Source: Amoebophrya sp. A120
Lineage: Eukaryota > Sar > Dinophyceae > Syndiniales > Amoebophryaceae
Assembly (NCBI GenBank): GCA_905178155.1
Contig: CAJINV010000004.1
Span: 1,391,072 to 1,455,071, forward strand
Direction of reading: 5' to 3'
Length of the DNA: 64,000 nucleotides
Part shown: positions 11,401-20,760 of the stretch, piece by piece
Position numbering within the stretch: position 1 is the first letter of the stretch
How the letters are laid out: every line of letters starts with the position of its first letter
Notes under the pieces: model-generated
Database searches by the model: none
What the model was told of the DNA's origin: nothing
The model's input: the letters and a program-made list of their open reading frames with translations, nothing else
Program-made: the position numbers and the translations under genes

Positions 11401-14400
11401 GTCCGACGAGCGACCCATGACGGCAAAGGTATTTACGGTTTTGTGATGCTGAAAACGCATGGGCTTTTTAATTTGTCGTGTGGATTTATTCTCGACTTCA
11501 GTTTGCGCGTTTACAACTTCTCGGATACCCCAAGTGCTAGTGCTTTGTCGGTCAAAACCTAAAAGATAGCCTCACGGCACCACGACTTCGGTACTGTACA
11601 CAAGATGCTGACAGTAACGGCAACAGTCGGTTTATTAGAAACCGTCTTCGTCGGTTGAAACTGAAACAGAGGCTTCCGTAGTTGCACCACTGCGTGCCAG
11701 AGGCTGCTGCTTCCAGATTGATTCCAAAAGGTTCGGTTGCGTCGGCCACGTAAGCGGCCTCTTCGGTGCGTCGTGATGTTGACTAAGTGTGAAGATTTCA
11801 TATGTAATTTCGGTGGCGTCGTGGTACTTCTAAAGCCCCAAATGAAATAAAACATGCAGCCAAAGATAAAGCGTGTTGAATTTTATCCTCTGTCAGGAGC
11901 GGCAATTTCGGGAGCTGTACCGCACGGAGGTGCCAGAATCCGGGGTATCAAATGTAAAAGTGTCTGGGTCTGGAAACTTGTAATGCTGCGTTGGGGATAG
12001 TGTGTGAATGCTCTGCAATGCACAGGCAAGCATGAGAAGTATCCGCGCTTCTTTGTGTTGCGTTTTTCGCATGACAAACTGCGTTTTTGCATGACAGGCA
12101 AAAGGGTCTCTTCTTGGACACGCATCACAAACTTTTTGGTGATGTCAGACGAGCATGACAAATCTCAAGATCTTCCAGACCCAGACATATTTGCATTTGA
12201 TACGGCGCAAGAGACTACAACCCGGTGGATTCCGAGGTTGCACCTATTGCAACCGACACCTCGAGCAAAGTCAAAAGGTACTTGTATTGGTTTCATGGAA
12301 GACTTCTACCACTTCACTCATAATTTCATCCAGGTACAGTATGTAGAGTCCACAACTGCTCCATAAGTACTGATGTTTTTTACGTAGTTCCCCCTCCCCA
12401 CCCGATGTTGACGAAAAGTCGTGTACAATATCCCCCCATCAGAGCAGTTTTTTACGAATGTTCTTCCCGGAAAAATGATCATCTCTTGAGATAATATCAA
12501 GACAACTTCTTCATCTTCTTCCAACCGCCACGACTAAACAACGGGGAAGAATCAGAATAAGCTATGGTCCCGGCGCCGGGTGTTTTACTGCACCACCATG
12601 CGTCCCGGAAGACGCTGCCGGACCGCGACTACCACCGCACAAGCCGGCTGTGCGGGACCTACGGCACGCAGCTCTGCGGCAATGTGCCCTCCAACATGGC
12701 CCAGTTTAGCGAGTACGAGCGGCCGAAACAGTTTCCCTTCGACGTCGACAGCAGAACAAGCGCGTTAGTAAAAGCGAGCAACAGCAAAGCGACCAGCCGA
12801 AGCAAGAACACGGACGTGGGTATGGATTGCAAATATGTCTGGGTCTGGAAGAGTTGGAACTTGTCATGCGAATTCTGGAATAGGCAAAAATTTGTATTGC
12901 ATAAGCACCAAAAGCTTCCCATTTCTTGCTACGCAAATAGGGAATTTCTCATGCGGGATAGACATCAGGAGGCCTGCGCAGATCCTGTACTTAATGCTTT
13001 TGCGTGCATTAGAGACCAGTTGCGTGATCCAGAAGATGCATGACAAACTCCTGCAATCTTCCAGACCCAGACACTTTTGCATTTGATAGTGGGTTCCACA
13101 GCGGCAGGTCGCGCAGGCGATTTCGATAATTATTGTATTACCGATGTTGAAAACTTTAACCAAAACGACGAGAAACTGCCGGCTGGTTGTACGTCCCAGC
13201 ACCCGTACCCCTTCCACACCAACCCGCTGACCGGAACCTCCGCCCAGCGATTGCCCATTTGGTACGGCCGGGCGACTACGCATTGCCAAAATGTCTGGGT
13301 CTGGATGGTTGGAACTTGTAGTGCTAGCTTTCCATACCTAGAAAATCTGTATTGCATAACCAACAAAAGTCGCAACCTCTTTTGTACATGCAAAGACGCA
13401 GTTTCTCATGCGGATTGCCTGTGAGAAAGCGTTCTGGAAAGTTGTCATGCTGGGTTGCATTCGGAACTGATCGTCCACATTTTAGCATCACAAGTTTCCA
13501 GACCCAGACATATTTGCATTTGATAGCGACACAGCTCGCGCGGGACTGCGAATCGCCGCCGCCGGACGAGCAGCGGGCGCGGTATCATTTGTAAAAACGT
13601 TCCCACCTCCCCAGAGTTGTCATGCAGATTTGCAATGACAGGAACATTTGTAATGGGCATCCCCATTAAAGGAATTTGTAGTCGTGTTTTGGCATTTGTA
13701 ATGCTGTAACCAGGATAAGCAGATGGATTTCTGATGCGTTTGCCATTGCTGACCTGCACTACACTATGGACTGGAACTTATGATGCATGAGTCCCAAAAC
13801 TTCCAGGTTTGTGTTGCAAAATCCCCATCTTGACTCTGGTGTGGGGACGTTTTTACACAGGATACGCGGGGCATGTTGTTCGGCGGGCTGCAGGTCAGAA
13901 GTGGTCTCGCTATGCAAGAAAACAACCGGGCTCGACGTCCTGAAGAAAGCGAGACTGAGAACACCGCGCGGCACGGCAGCGGGGGGAGCCCGCCGCGGTT
14001 GGGCGTGCCGTGGAGCAGAAGGGAGGTGGAAGAGTGGAACCAGAAGAGCGTGGCGGCGAAAAAACAAATCCTGCACAACGCACATATGGAGTTCTCAAAT
14101 GTTACATTCTGAACTGTTACATGAATTTGTAATGCAAGAACGGCCAAAGTGAAAGGGGGAAGATTGCTCCTATTGCATTACAAATTCCGCACAGATTTAC
14201 ATGTTGTTTGGCCCTCCAGGGATTTTCCATGCGAGGTAGCTTTACCGTCTGGTGGCTCATGGTGGTTTTGCATGACAAATCATGTAACAGTTGAGAATGT
14301 AACATTTGAGAATCCCATAGCACACGCGGACCTGCTCTCCCCCTACGAAATCAGGACCAACTCGGGAAGTCGAGCGGCTAGTTATCAAAGAGAAAAATCC

Positions 14401-17400
14401 CCCCTCCCCATATCGAACAGGCACGTTTCCGAAAATTTGCGTTGCTGATTTGAGGTCACAAATCGCACCTGTCTTGCAAGAAGACAAGGGCAGAAGCTTC
14501 CGCCCCATTATGGAAGCGATTTGTCATGCTGTTGGGCCTAAAGGGAAGCCGTTTGCCATGCTGAACAACTAGACCCATACGCCCCTACCTAGCCTGGGGA
14601 TCTGGCCGCAGTGCCTCTCTGCAATACAAACCTGATTTGTGTACACAAATCCAGCGTCGCAAATTCCGTTTTGATATGGGGAGGGGGGATTTTTCCTCTC
14701 AATACTAGTCCCAGAGGGCAACTTGTTCCACAGGGCGGTAGTAGTTGTACTAAGAATTATGGTGAGACGACCACGACGGGTGCGACTTTATCTTCTCTCA
14801 ATGCCGTTTCATCTAGTATAACTGGTGGTAGCAATGGCCAGGTCGAAGATGCAGAAACAAGCAGCAAAATGAATTCAGGAGAAGCTGCGGCAAAAAAGGA
14901 TGATGGGAACTACACGAAGATGAACACGATTAAGAGCACCCATGATTCTGCTGCGGCCGGCAGAAATAATTTTCATCATATCACACAGAAAAAAGCTGGC
15001 AGGGCATTACTATCTATTATATTCATGCGAAAAAAGAGGTCTACAGAGGGTTGAAGGGAGGTGGCCGAGAGGTCAAAAAGAGGTCAACAGAGGTCAAAAA
15101 GAGGTCGACAGAGGTGGAGAGGTGGCGCGGGAGGTCGTTCGGGAGGGTGGCCGAGAGGTGGCGCGGGTATAGCCAGCCGAACCGTTCACCCTAAAGCCGC
15201 GCCTATGGGGCCCGGAGGTGGCCGAGAGAGTCCCGAGAGGGTAGGCGAGAGGGGGACAGAGGTGCCGAGAGGTTGCGCGAATAAGGGCGAACCTCTCGCG
15301 CACCCTCCTGGCCACCTCTCGGCCACCTCTGTAGACCTCTACTGGCGAGTATAGCTGGACTATTAGCAGCACCTCTCGGGAGAGGTGAAAAAGAGGGTCT
15401 GCGAGAGGGTCAAAAAAACCCGAATCCCCCCGGCACGCGACCGGTGTTGTTTGGGCCTTTTCATCGCGCAGGCCCACACCCTTTCGCGCTACCTTCTCGC
15501 GCTACCCTCTCGCGCCACCCTCTCGCGCGACCCTCTCGCGCTACCCTCTCGCGCCAACGATTTCCGCCGGGAAGCAAATAGGGCGGGGGCGTGTGGGTGA
15601 TCAAAAAAGGGCAGCGCGGCCCCCGTATTGCTTCCTTCGGCGCCTATGAATGTCGAGTCAGCTTCTCTTCGCCCCCAAGCTTCGCTGCAGCTGCTCTCTG
15701 CGCATAGCCCCTGCAGGCGCGGGAAGCGCGCAGGAGGCCCTGCGGGTTGACATGGCGAAAACCGAGCCAGTAGCTCCCTCGGTCTGTAGTTGCGCTGTGT
15801 CCAAAGCTCCGGCGCTGCGGTCCAGCCCGCGCATTGTCCTGCCCCGCCACAACAGCCTTGCGCTCCGGCGTTAGCCGGAGCATGGCTGGTATTTGTAATG
15901 CAAAAATAAATACGCAAAAAAATCTGTATTGCATACCCGAAACAGCATGCTATGGGGCCACCCATGGGAGATCTTTCTGTGTATTTATTTTTGCATTACA
16001 AATGTGACCTGCCAGCTTTTTTCTGTGGGATACATCAATCCAGCTACGCACTGAATTTCACCCGGTACCACGACCAGGAGCTGACAGCCAACCGCGATTT
16101 GCCGAAGAATCCAGACTATCAACTGCAAATGAGCCTGCGTCCGGAAACTGACTCACAACACTTCTTTCCATGCACGTTTTGGATGAAGACCCGTGATGTC
16201 GGCAGTGCATAGCTAAAACATGATCAGAGATTTATTTTGTGAGGGCTAGCTGATGCCGATACTGCATGGGAAATGCCCCCTCTGCGTGACAAAAACGCGA
16301 CTTCTGTTGCTGCTCACTCAATACAGATTTTTGGAGAATTAAACAAGGGCAGCATCATGATCCAAAGGCAGCATCATGATCATGGAGAATTATCCAAAGT
16401 AACGATGTAGATGCAGGAGACGTATTTGCAGTGCATACCCACTTCTCGATCCTCCGGTCACCGCGGTTCGTCGAAAAGGGCCAGTTCACGGGGCCGTATC
16501 TACTGTTGATTTGTTTTTTCAACACTACAGCAATTATGAACGATGTTGCTGGAGGTACACCAGAAATCGAAAACTAGCCCGGCGAAACAATCAACAAAGC
16601 AGCGACCTCCTCTACGAGCCTGTGCTGGTCACTTCTTCCTTTCTCCAACAGCTACAAGAATCAATCTGCAACCATGGGGGGTCGTTCGAGGAACAAAGAT
16701 TAATGGAAAAACGCCTTCTCTCTTCTATGCTTTTCAGTGCTGACAGAGGTTCTTCCACAAGTCTAAGTATCTTCACCCCCGCACTTGCCGGGCGATGCCA
16801 GCAATAATTCCACACACAAAATAATGGAACTTCTTTGCGTTTTGCAATAAAGTAAACTTTAGCTTATTGAACAGAAAACAAATTCAAATACAGAGGCGAC
16901 GTTACGGAGCCGGGTTCTCTGATGCACCAGAAACACATGAAGAGCTCCCTCGTGCGCGACACATTCTACGAGCGTGCCGCGTCCGCCCGGGCCTGGGAAG
17001 TTGCAGAGCTGTTTATGACATTGAAAAATATTTTCATGTTCTTCCTCGTTCTTCTCGTTGAATCGCGACATCATGTTTTTGTCATGCAATAAATGCACAA
17101 GTACACACCAAGATTTTTCACAACACGAGGACGAGGAAGGAGATTTCAGCTTCATAGTTGCGGTTAGCGGACTGGATCCGTACGAGGACGAGCAGACCGT
17201 GAAAACGTACTAAAAGAAATTTGTAAAAATCATGCTTTGTGTACTGATGTACGTACTTATGCTCTTTTGTGCATGAGAGATGAGCACTGTCATGCGAAGG
17301 ATGATTTGTAAAAGTACGTGTGAAGATGAAGATCTCACGCCCGCGCTTGAAATTGATTTCAGATTCAGGCGCCTCAGTGCTTGACAAGAAAAATTGAAAT

Positions 17401-17807
17401 CCATTTATTGACAGGAAATGCCGGGGATTCGGGTGCCACATCGTGAAAGTGATGCTGGATTTGGATCCTGTGTTTAGGAAAGAGAAAATCAGTTCATCTG
17501 GTGTGCTTACTTACAACGTGCCTGCAGCTGTGGTCTCCTGGTCATGACAAAAAAAATTGTGGAAAGGCGATTGCGCTTTTTTTACGCGACGACAGAAAAG
17601 AACAAGAAGTGTTTAAGTAGTACAACATCGTAAGTACGCCTTCGACACCAGCTGATTTTATTTCCCTTCATACCAGCGAACAGGTGTAAAGGGCGGGCGA
17701 AGCTGATTCTGCGCTACAACCCGGACGAGAACGATTTAAACGGATTGATCGACAAAATCCAGGCGCACATTGGCTGGCACGTGCTCTTCCTCGGGGACGA
17801 AGCTTGA
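8495..17807 (+). CDS. Large multi-exon gene of unknown function, possibly cytoskeletal; may be two or three genes
   Basis: A long run of short exons interrupted by about ten introners. It opens at ATG 8495 (MIGSPGKIAKARYQDAF...) and closes at TGA 17805-17807. Exon islands I can read include 8495-8860, 9620-9700, 9867-9958, 10858-10970, 11896-11945, 12208-12284, 12563-12820, 13200-13276, 13531-13582, 13870-14084, 14325-14382, 14710-14960, 16030-16116, 16440-16500, 16894-16999, 17130-17206, 17415-17471 and 17684-17807. Joining across each introner keeps an open frame. Motifs of the form SDIF, AELFGEE and YYSDLFGRETP recur; similar short motifs occur in some microtubule-associated proteins, which is weak evidence. 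The C-terminal part (GDFSFIVAVSGLDPYEDEQ, then CKGRAKLILRYNPDEN) looks like a folded domain I cannot name. A new gene could start at ATG 12564, and the exons after 16030 could be separate. Several ordinary introns could not be fixed. Confidence 0.5.
9960..10097. mobile_element. Short palindromic element, family F, no TSD seen
   Basis: 138-bp segment with a perfect inverted repeat of about 29 bp: TGCAAAAGTATCGTACTCGT at the left is inverted at the right. The inner ends (TATCG...CGATA) resemble introner termini, and the loop carries the AATTTGTAATGC-type word shared by other families. I find no 5-bp direct repeat at either possible boundary. It interrupts a plausible coding stretch of the large gene. 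Confidence 0.7.
10149..10428. mobile_element. Introner, family A, TSD CCTTT
   Basis: 280-bp element with family A ends (TATCCTGAGTAAAA and the inverted ACGTTTTTACTCAGGATA). CCTTT flanks it at 10144-10148 and 10429-10433. It sits in the large gene, but the coding frame around it is less certain than at other sites. Confidence 0.9.
11946..12202. mobile_element. Introner, family B, imperfect TSD CGGGG/CGGCG
   Basis: 257-bp element with the family B core TGTCTGGGTCTGGAAA at the left and the inverted TTCCAGACCCAGACAT at the right, ending TTTGATA. The flanking 5-mers differ at one base, suggesting an older insertion. Removal joins the exon RTEVPESG to QETTTRWIPRL. Confidence 0.88.
12821..13088. 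mobile_element. Introner, family B, TSD GTGGG
   Basis: 268-bp element beginning TATGGATTGCAAATATGTCT and ending with the inverted family B terminus. GTGGG occurs at 12816-12820 and 13089-13093. The surrounding exon frame (NTDVG to STAA) is kept after seamless removal. Confidence 0.92.
13277..13525. mobile_element. Introner, family B, diverged left end, TSD GCGAC
   Basis: 249-bp element. The right end is a standard family B terminus (CAGACATATTTGCATTTGATA region). The left end has drifted to TACGCATTGCCAAAATGTCT. GCGAC is found at 13272-13276 and 13526-13530. Removal joins YGRAT to QLARDCESPPP in frame. Confidence 0.9.
13583..13864. mobile_element. Introner, family A, TSD CGCGG
   Basis: 282-bp element starting TATCATTTGTAAAAACGT and ending ACGTTTTTACACAGGATA. 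CGCGG flanks it at 13578-13582 and 13865-13869. Only 57 bases of exon plus TSD separate it from the preceding family B element. Removal joins DEQRAR to GMLFGGLQ in frame. Confidence 0.92.
14085..14319. mobile_element. Introner, family G, TSD GCACA
   Basis: 235-bp element with a distinct TIR of about 40 bp starting TATGGAGTTCTCAAATGTTA, inverted at the right end (TTTGAGAATCCCATA). It lacks the A-run and C-rich block of families A-E. The interior still carries the AATTTGTAATGC word and its inverse. GCACA flanks both sides (14080-14084, 14320-14324). Removal joins KKQILHNAH to ADLLSPYEIRT in frame. Confidence 0.9.
14383..14704. mobile_element. Introner, family D, TSD CTAGT
   Basis: 322-bp element with left end TATCAAAGAGAAAAATCCCC followed by CCTCCCCATATCGA, inverted at the right end and closing with CTCAATA. 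CTAGT occurs at 14378-14382 and 14705-14709. Removal keeps the frame of a Ser-, Thr- and Gly-rich exon. Confidence 0.92.
15035..15345. repeat. Tandem and inverted GAGGTC/GAGGTGG repeat tract
   Basis: Short direct repeats built from AGAGGTC, AACAGAGGTC and GAGAGGTGGC fill the first 150 bases. Near 15290-15345 the same words return inverted (CCACCTCTCGGCCACCTCTG), so the tract could fold into a long hairpin. The composition is unlike the surrounding exons. It probably lies inside an intron of the large gene. Confidence 0.75.
15478..15560. repeat. Tandem repeat, unit about 14 bp (CTCTCGCGCYACC)
   Basis: Five to six tandem units with the pattern CTCTCGCGC followed by TACC, CACC or GACC. It follows the GAGGTC tract directly and shares CTCTCGCGC words with it, so both may belong to one GC-rich insertion covering about 15035-15870. 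Confidence 0.8.
15561..15889. other. GC-rich non-coding stretch
   Basis: GC-rich DNA between the repeat tracts and the family H palindrome. Open frames exist on both strands but overlap and show no domain. It is probably intronic or part of an inserted GC-rich element. Confidence 0.45.
15890..16003. mobile_element. Short palindromic element, family H
   Basis: 114-bp segment beginning TATTTGTAATGCAAAAATAA and ending with the inverse of that sequence (TTATTTTTGCATTACAAAT). The inverted arms are about 24 bp. Here the shared TTTGTAATGC word is itself the terminal repeat. No clear 5-bp TSD is visible. Confidence 0.65.
16117..16437. mobile_element. Decayed introner, probably family B
   Basis: 321-bp segment starting TATCAACTGCAAATGAGCCT. 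The right end (GACGTATTTGCAGTGCATA) is an imperfect inverse. The middle is recognisably like family B internals (for example AATACAGATTTTTGGA) but heavily mutated, with a short direct repeat of GGCAGCATCATGATC near 16345-16385. Removal joins KNPD to HFSILRSPRF in frame. Flanking 5-mers match only partly. Confidence 0.65.
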
Positions 17808-18299
17808 GTTTTTTTTTCCTGCTGAAACAACCCGATTTTTTCGGTATTATATCGGCTGTTTTTTTGGTGCTCAGCAACTTTCCCTTTCGACGACAGAAAA
17901 GGTGACAATTCTGTGGTTCACGAAGGAACTGCATGCTGTATGCAGTGCAACAAAATCCAAACCGGTGCACAATGTTAATTATAGCCTAGTTTTAGAATGG
18001 TAGATGCAAATCTTGGTAGCTAAAAGCCCGCGGTTTTTTTTGCAAAAGGCAAAAGAATCTTCAAACGGCGGTAGCCAGATCGGCCGAAAATTCCTAGCCA
18101 ACCTGTGAGTAGCCAAAATGTGAACGGTAACATCATCGGAAGAACACAAAGATGGAGTCGAATCCTCTACACTTCAACTTCTTTTGTCGTTTGGTAAGTA
18201 AATCTACACCGTGAAAACTTCTCTCTACGAGAAGGCACAGAAAGACGAAACGCGATGAGCGAGTGCAGTCCTTGTCTGCTGTTGTTTTCCTGGCGAAAA
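17808..18299. other. Intergenic region
   Basis: AT-rich spacer after the large gene. No gene, RNA or introner is seen. Confidence 0.5.
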
Positions 18300-19485
18300 A
18301 ACATTATTTGGCAGAACAAGGACGCTGGACTCGTCTTGAGTATTTCTATACTGGTAAAAAGTACATTCTTGAATATGGACAAGACGCATAATTTTTTCGC
18401 TCAATTTGCAACTGCAGCCGCGTTTTTACTGCGTTTCTTGCGCGGCCTCCTCGTGTCACCCACTTCTGAATGTGCGGTCGGAACATTTCTCAGGGCGGCT
18501 GCGCACTCTGGCGGTATCTCTATCCCTGTCCTTACGGAGTCGTATATTACAATGCAAGCCATTCGTTTCTTCCTTCTCGAGCAGCAACATTCTGGCAAGA
18601 AGGATTGCGTCAAAAGTTCCATGTCGTCCTGTGGCGTAACAGGCAGTACGCAGAACTACTGCAAGTCGGAACCGTGCTGAAGTGCTGCCCTCGTGGAACC
18701 TGTTTGCTTGTAATGTATGTTGGTGTTTCCGAGCTGCAATGGTTGAGGTCGGTTGCGTACTACTTGCGTTTGTACAAAATGAAGTTATAGACACTGAACT
18801 ACTGAAGAGACGTTGTAGTGCTTCTGTCTGAATCCGTTCGTCCATCGTCCTCACTCAACTTCGGCTCTGGGTGCGAAAAATCTCGGTAACAAGCAACCAA
18901 ATTGATTTTTCTGTCGTGCGTTGCAAGTGCAAGAAGTTCGGTTCTTCGTGCGAGAAAAATGACGTTTTTTGTTTGCGTGCGTGCTGAATAGAATTACGGG
19001 TACGGTGGCGTTATGCTGTTGATACTACAGCAGGTCTGAAAGCTTTGCTCAGATTGACTAATCGATCGACTAGAAAACAACAGGCAACCTTCAACCTCAA
19101 CACATGACAAACAAAATTCATCCTTTTCTTCTTTTTTGCCTCGTCCCCGGACAGAAGTTTTTTTCCTTATCGCCCATCCCATTCCCAACTTGTAGTTGAA
19201 GTCTTATATTAGTTTTGTTCCTTCCGGAATTCCCCTTTCTGTATCTGAAAACGCAAAGCATCGAGGTCGTGCGAGATGGGGGCAGTGTTGGGCAAGTGGG
19301 AAGACGAAGAGCCCGTCTTCGATGTGCTGATGCCTCTCGCTGTGCCAGTGCCTCCGGACGATGATCATGAAATGTATGAGTCACGATGGTACTCTCCTGC
19401 ATTACCACTGGGGGATTTGCCGAGATTGCTCTTCAATTCGGTGATAACCGTTTCTGTGCGAAGGACACTGAAATAGCATGATCTG
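18300..19485. repeat. Tandem duplication, unit 1 (diverged)
   Basis: About 1.19 kb that is repeated, with clear divergence, at 19486-20760. Anchor pairs include GTCACCCACTT near 18455 and 19633, GGTTGAGGTCGGTT near 18743 and 19930, and GGTCGTGCGAGATGGGGG near 19263 versus GGTCGTACGACATGGGGG near 20461. Most of the unit looks non-coding: a 141-codon frame at 18255-18680 is not kept in unit 2. Near its end unit 1 has an ATG at 19276. Confidence 0.75.
19276..19476 (+). CDS. Short reading frame starting MGAVLGKWEDE, possible first exon or remnant
   Basis: A 66-codon frame whose start lies at the same place in duplication unit 1 as the start of the gene at 20471 in unit 2. Both begin MG(A/G)V, a start that could be myristoylated; this is inference. 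The proteins diverge immediately after. I find no downstream exons before unit 2, so this may be a broken duplicate. Confidence 0.35.
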   Translation: MGAVLGKWEDEEPVFDVLMPLAVPVPPDDDHEMYESRWYSPALPLGDLPRLLFNSVITVSVRRTLK

Positions 19486-20760
19486 GAGTTGCGCAATTCC
19501 TCAGAATTATGTTTCTGACCATCCAACAGGTGACTTTCAACTTTAACAACCGAAGCAGTGGGTATGTGATGCTTGTGAGCAACTGCAGCAGACGAGACGC
19601 AGGTGCGGATGGTTCCCTGCGCGAATCCCTTATGTCACCCACTTTTGAACGTGCGGAACAATTCTGAGAGCGGCGTCACGCTCTATCGGTTTCTCTTTAT
19701 GAGTCTGTTTACACAGTAGACTCGTACTTATTTTACGCAAGCTATTCGGTTCTTTCTCGTCGAGCAACAGCATTCGGGCAAGAAGCATTTCGCAAAAGTT
19801 GCATGCAGTTCTGTGGCGCAATAGGCAGTACGAAGAACTACTCTAAAAATCGGAATCGTGCTAGAGCGCCGCCCTCGATGCATCGTAGTAGAGCCACCTG
19901 TTTGCTCGTTGCCGTTTCCGAGGTGCAATGGTTGAGGTCGGTTACGTTCTACTTGCGTGCATCGTACAAAATGTAATACAAGCACTGAACTTCTTGCTCT
20001 TCGTACTCATGTGATACTGAAGAGGCGTTATCGTCGTGCTTCTGGCTGAAAAATACGTTCGTCCATCGTGCCAACTCAACTCCGGCTGTGGCTGCGAAAA
20101 ATCTTAGAAGGAACAAAGCCGTGGCAAATTGCAAGAAGGTCGGTTCTACTTCTTCGTGCGAAAGAAATAAACGTTTCTTGTTTGCGGACATTCTTAGACA
20201 ATGGAATACGGAGGCGATATGTGGTCACCACAGCAGGTCTGAAACTGAAAGCTACGCTTAGAATAACCAAGAGCAACAGGCAACAACCGACCCCTGCCAG
20301 ACGAGATCAACCCATTTTTTTGACCCGACGTCCCCGCACTGGAGTTTTTCTCATTTTCTTCCCGTTACATTGAGTAAACTAAACCTACCTCATTCGAGCC
20401 GAAAATTCATTTGTTCTCTGTGGAATTAATCCGTTTCTGGAAACGCAAAGCAACGTCGAGGTCGTACGACATGGGGGGTGTTTTTTCTGTTCCTGCAGCA
20501 CGACCACGCATGGGGATTCTTTTTCCTGCTGCTACGGTGTTCGCCAGCACGACTGCACATCCCTCTTCGGTCCAAGCTGCGCCAGTACGCCAGGACGCCA
20601 AAACTACGCCTGCCGGCCAGGACGCCGAAACGCCTACGGCCGCCGGGGGCTCCTCGTTCGTGTCTGCGTCAGTCAGCGGTCCAGCTATCCATTTCGAACA
20701 GCTTCTCGTCCCCCGCGTGGGCGGTCCTCACAGCTTGCATTATGTGCCATCTACGGGAAT
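19486..20760. repeat. Tandem duplication, unit 2 (diverged)
   Basis: Second copy of the 1.19-kb unit described at 18300-19485. The similarity is spread over the presumed upstream and leader region and ends near the ATG at 20471, so the duplicated part is mostly upstream sequence. Confidence 0.75.

Noticed and set aside
18255-18680. 141-codon frame in duplication unit 1
   Set aside because: Not preserved in unit 2 and shows no domain; probably non-coding.
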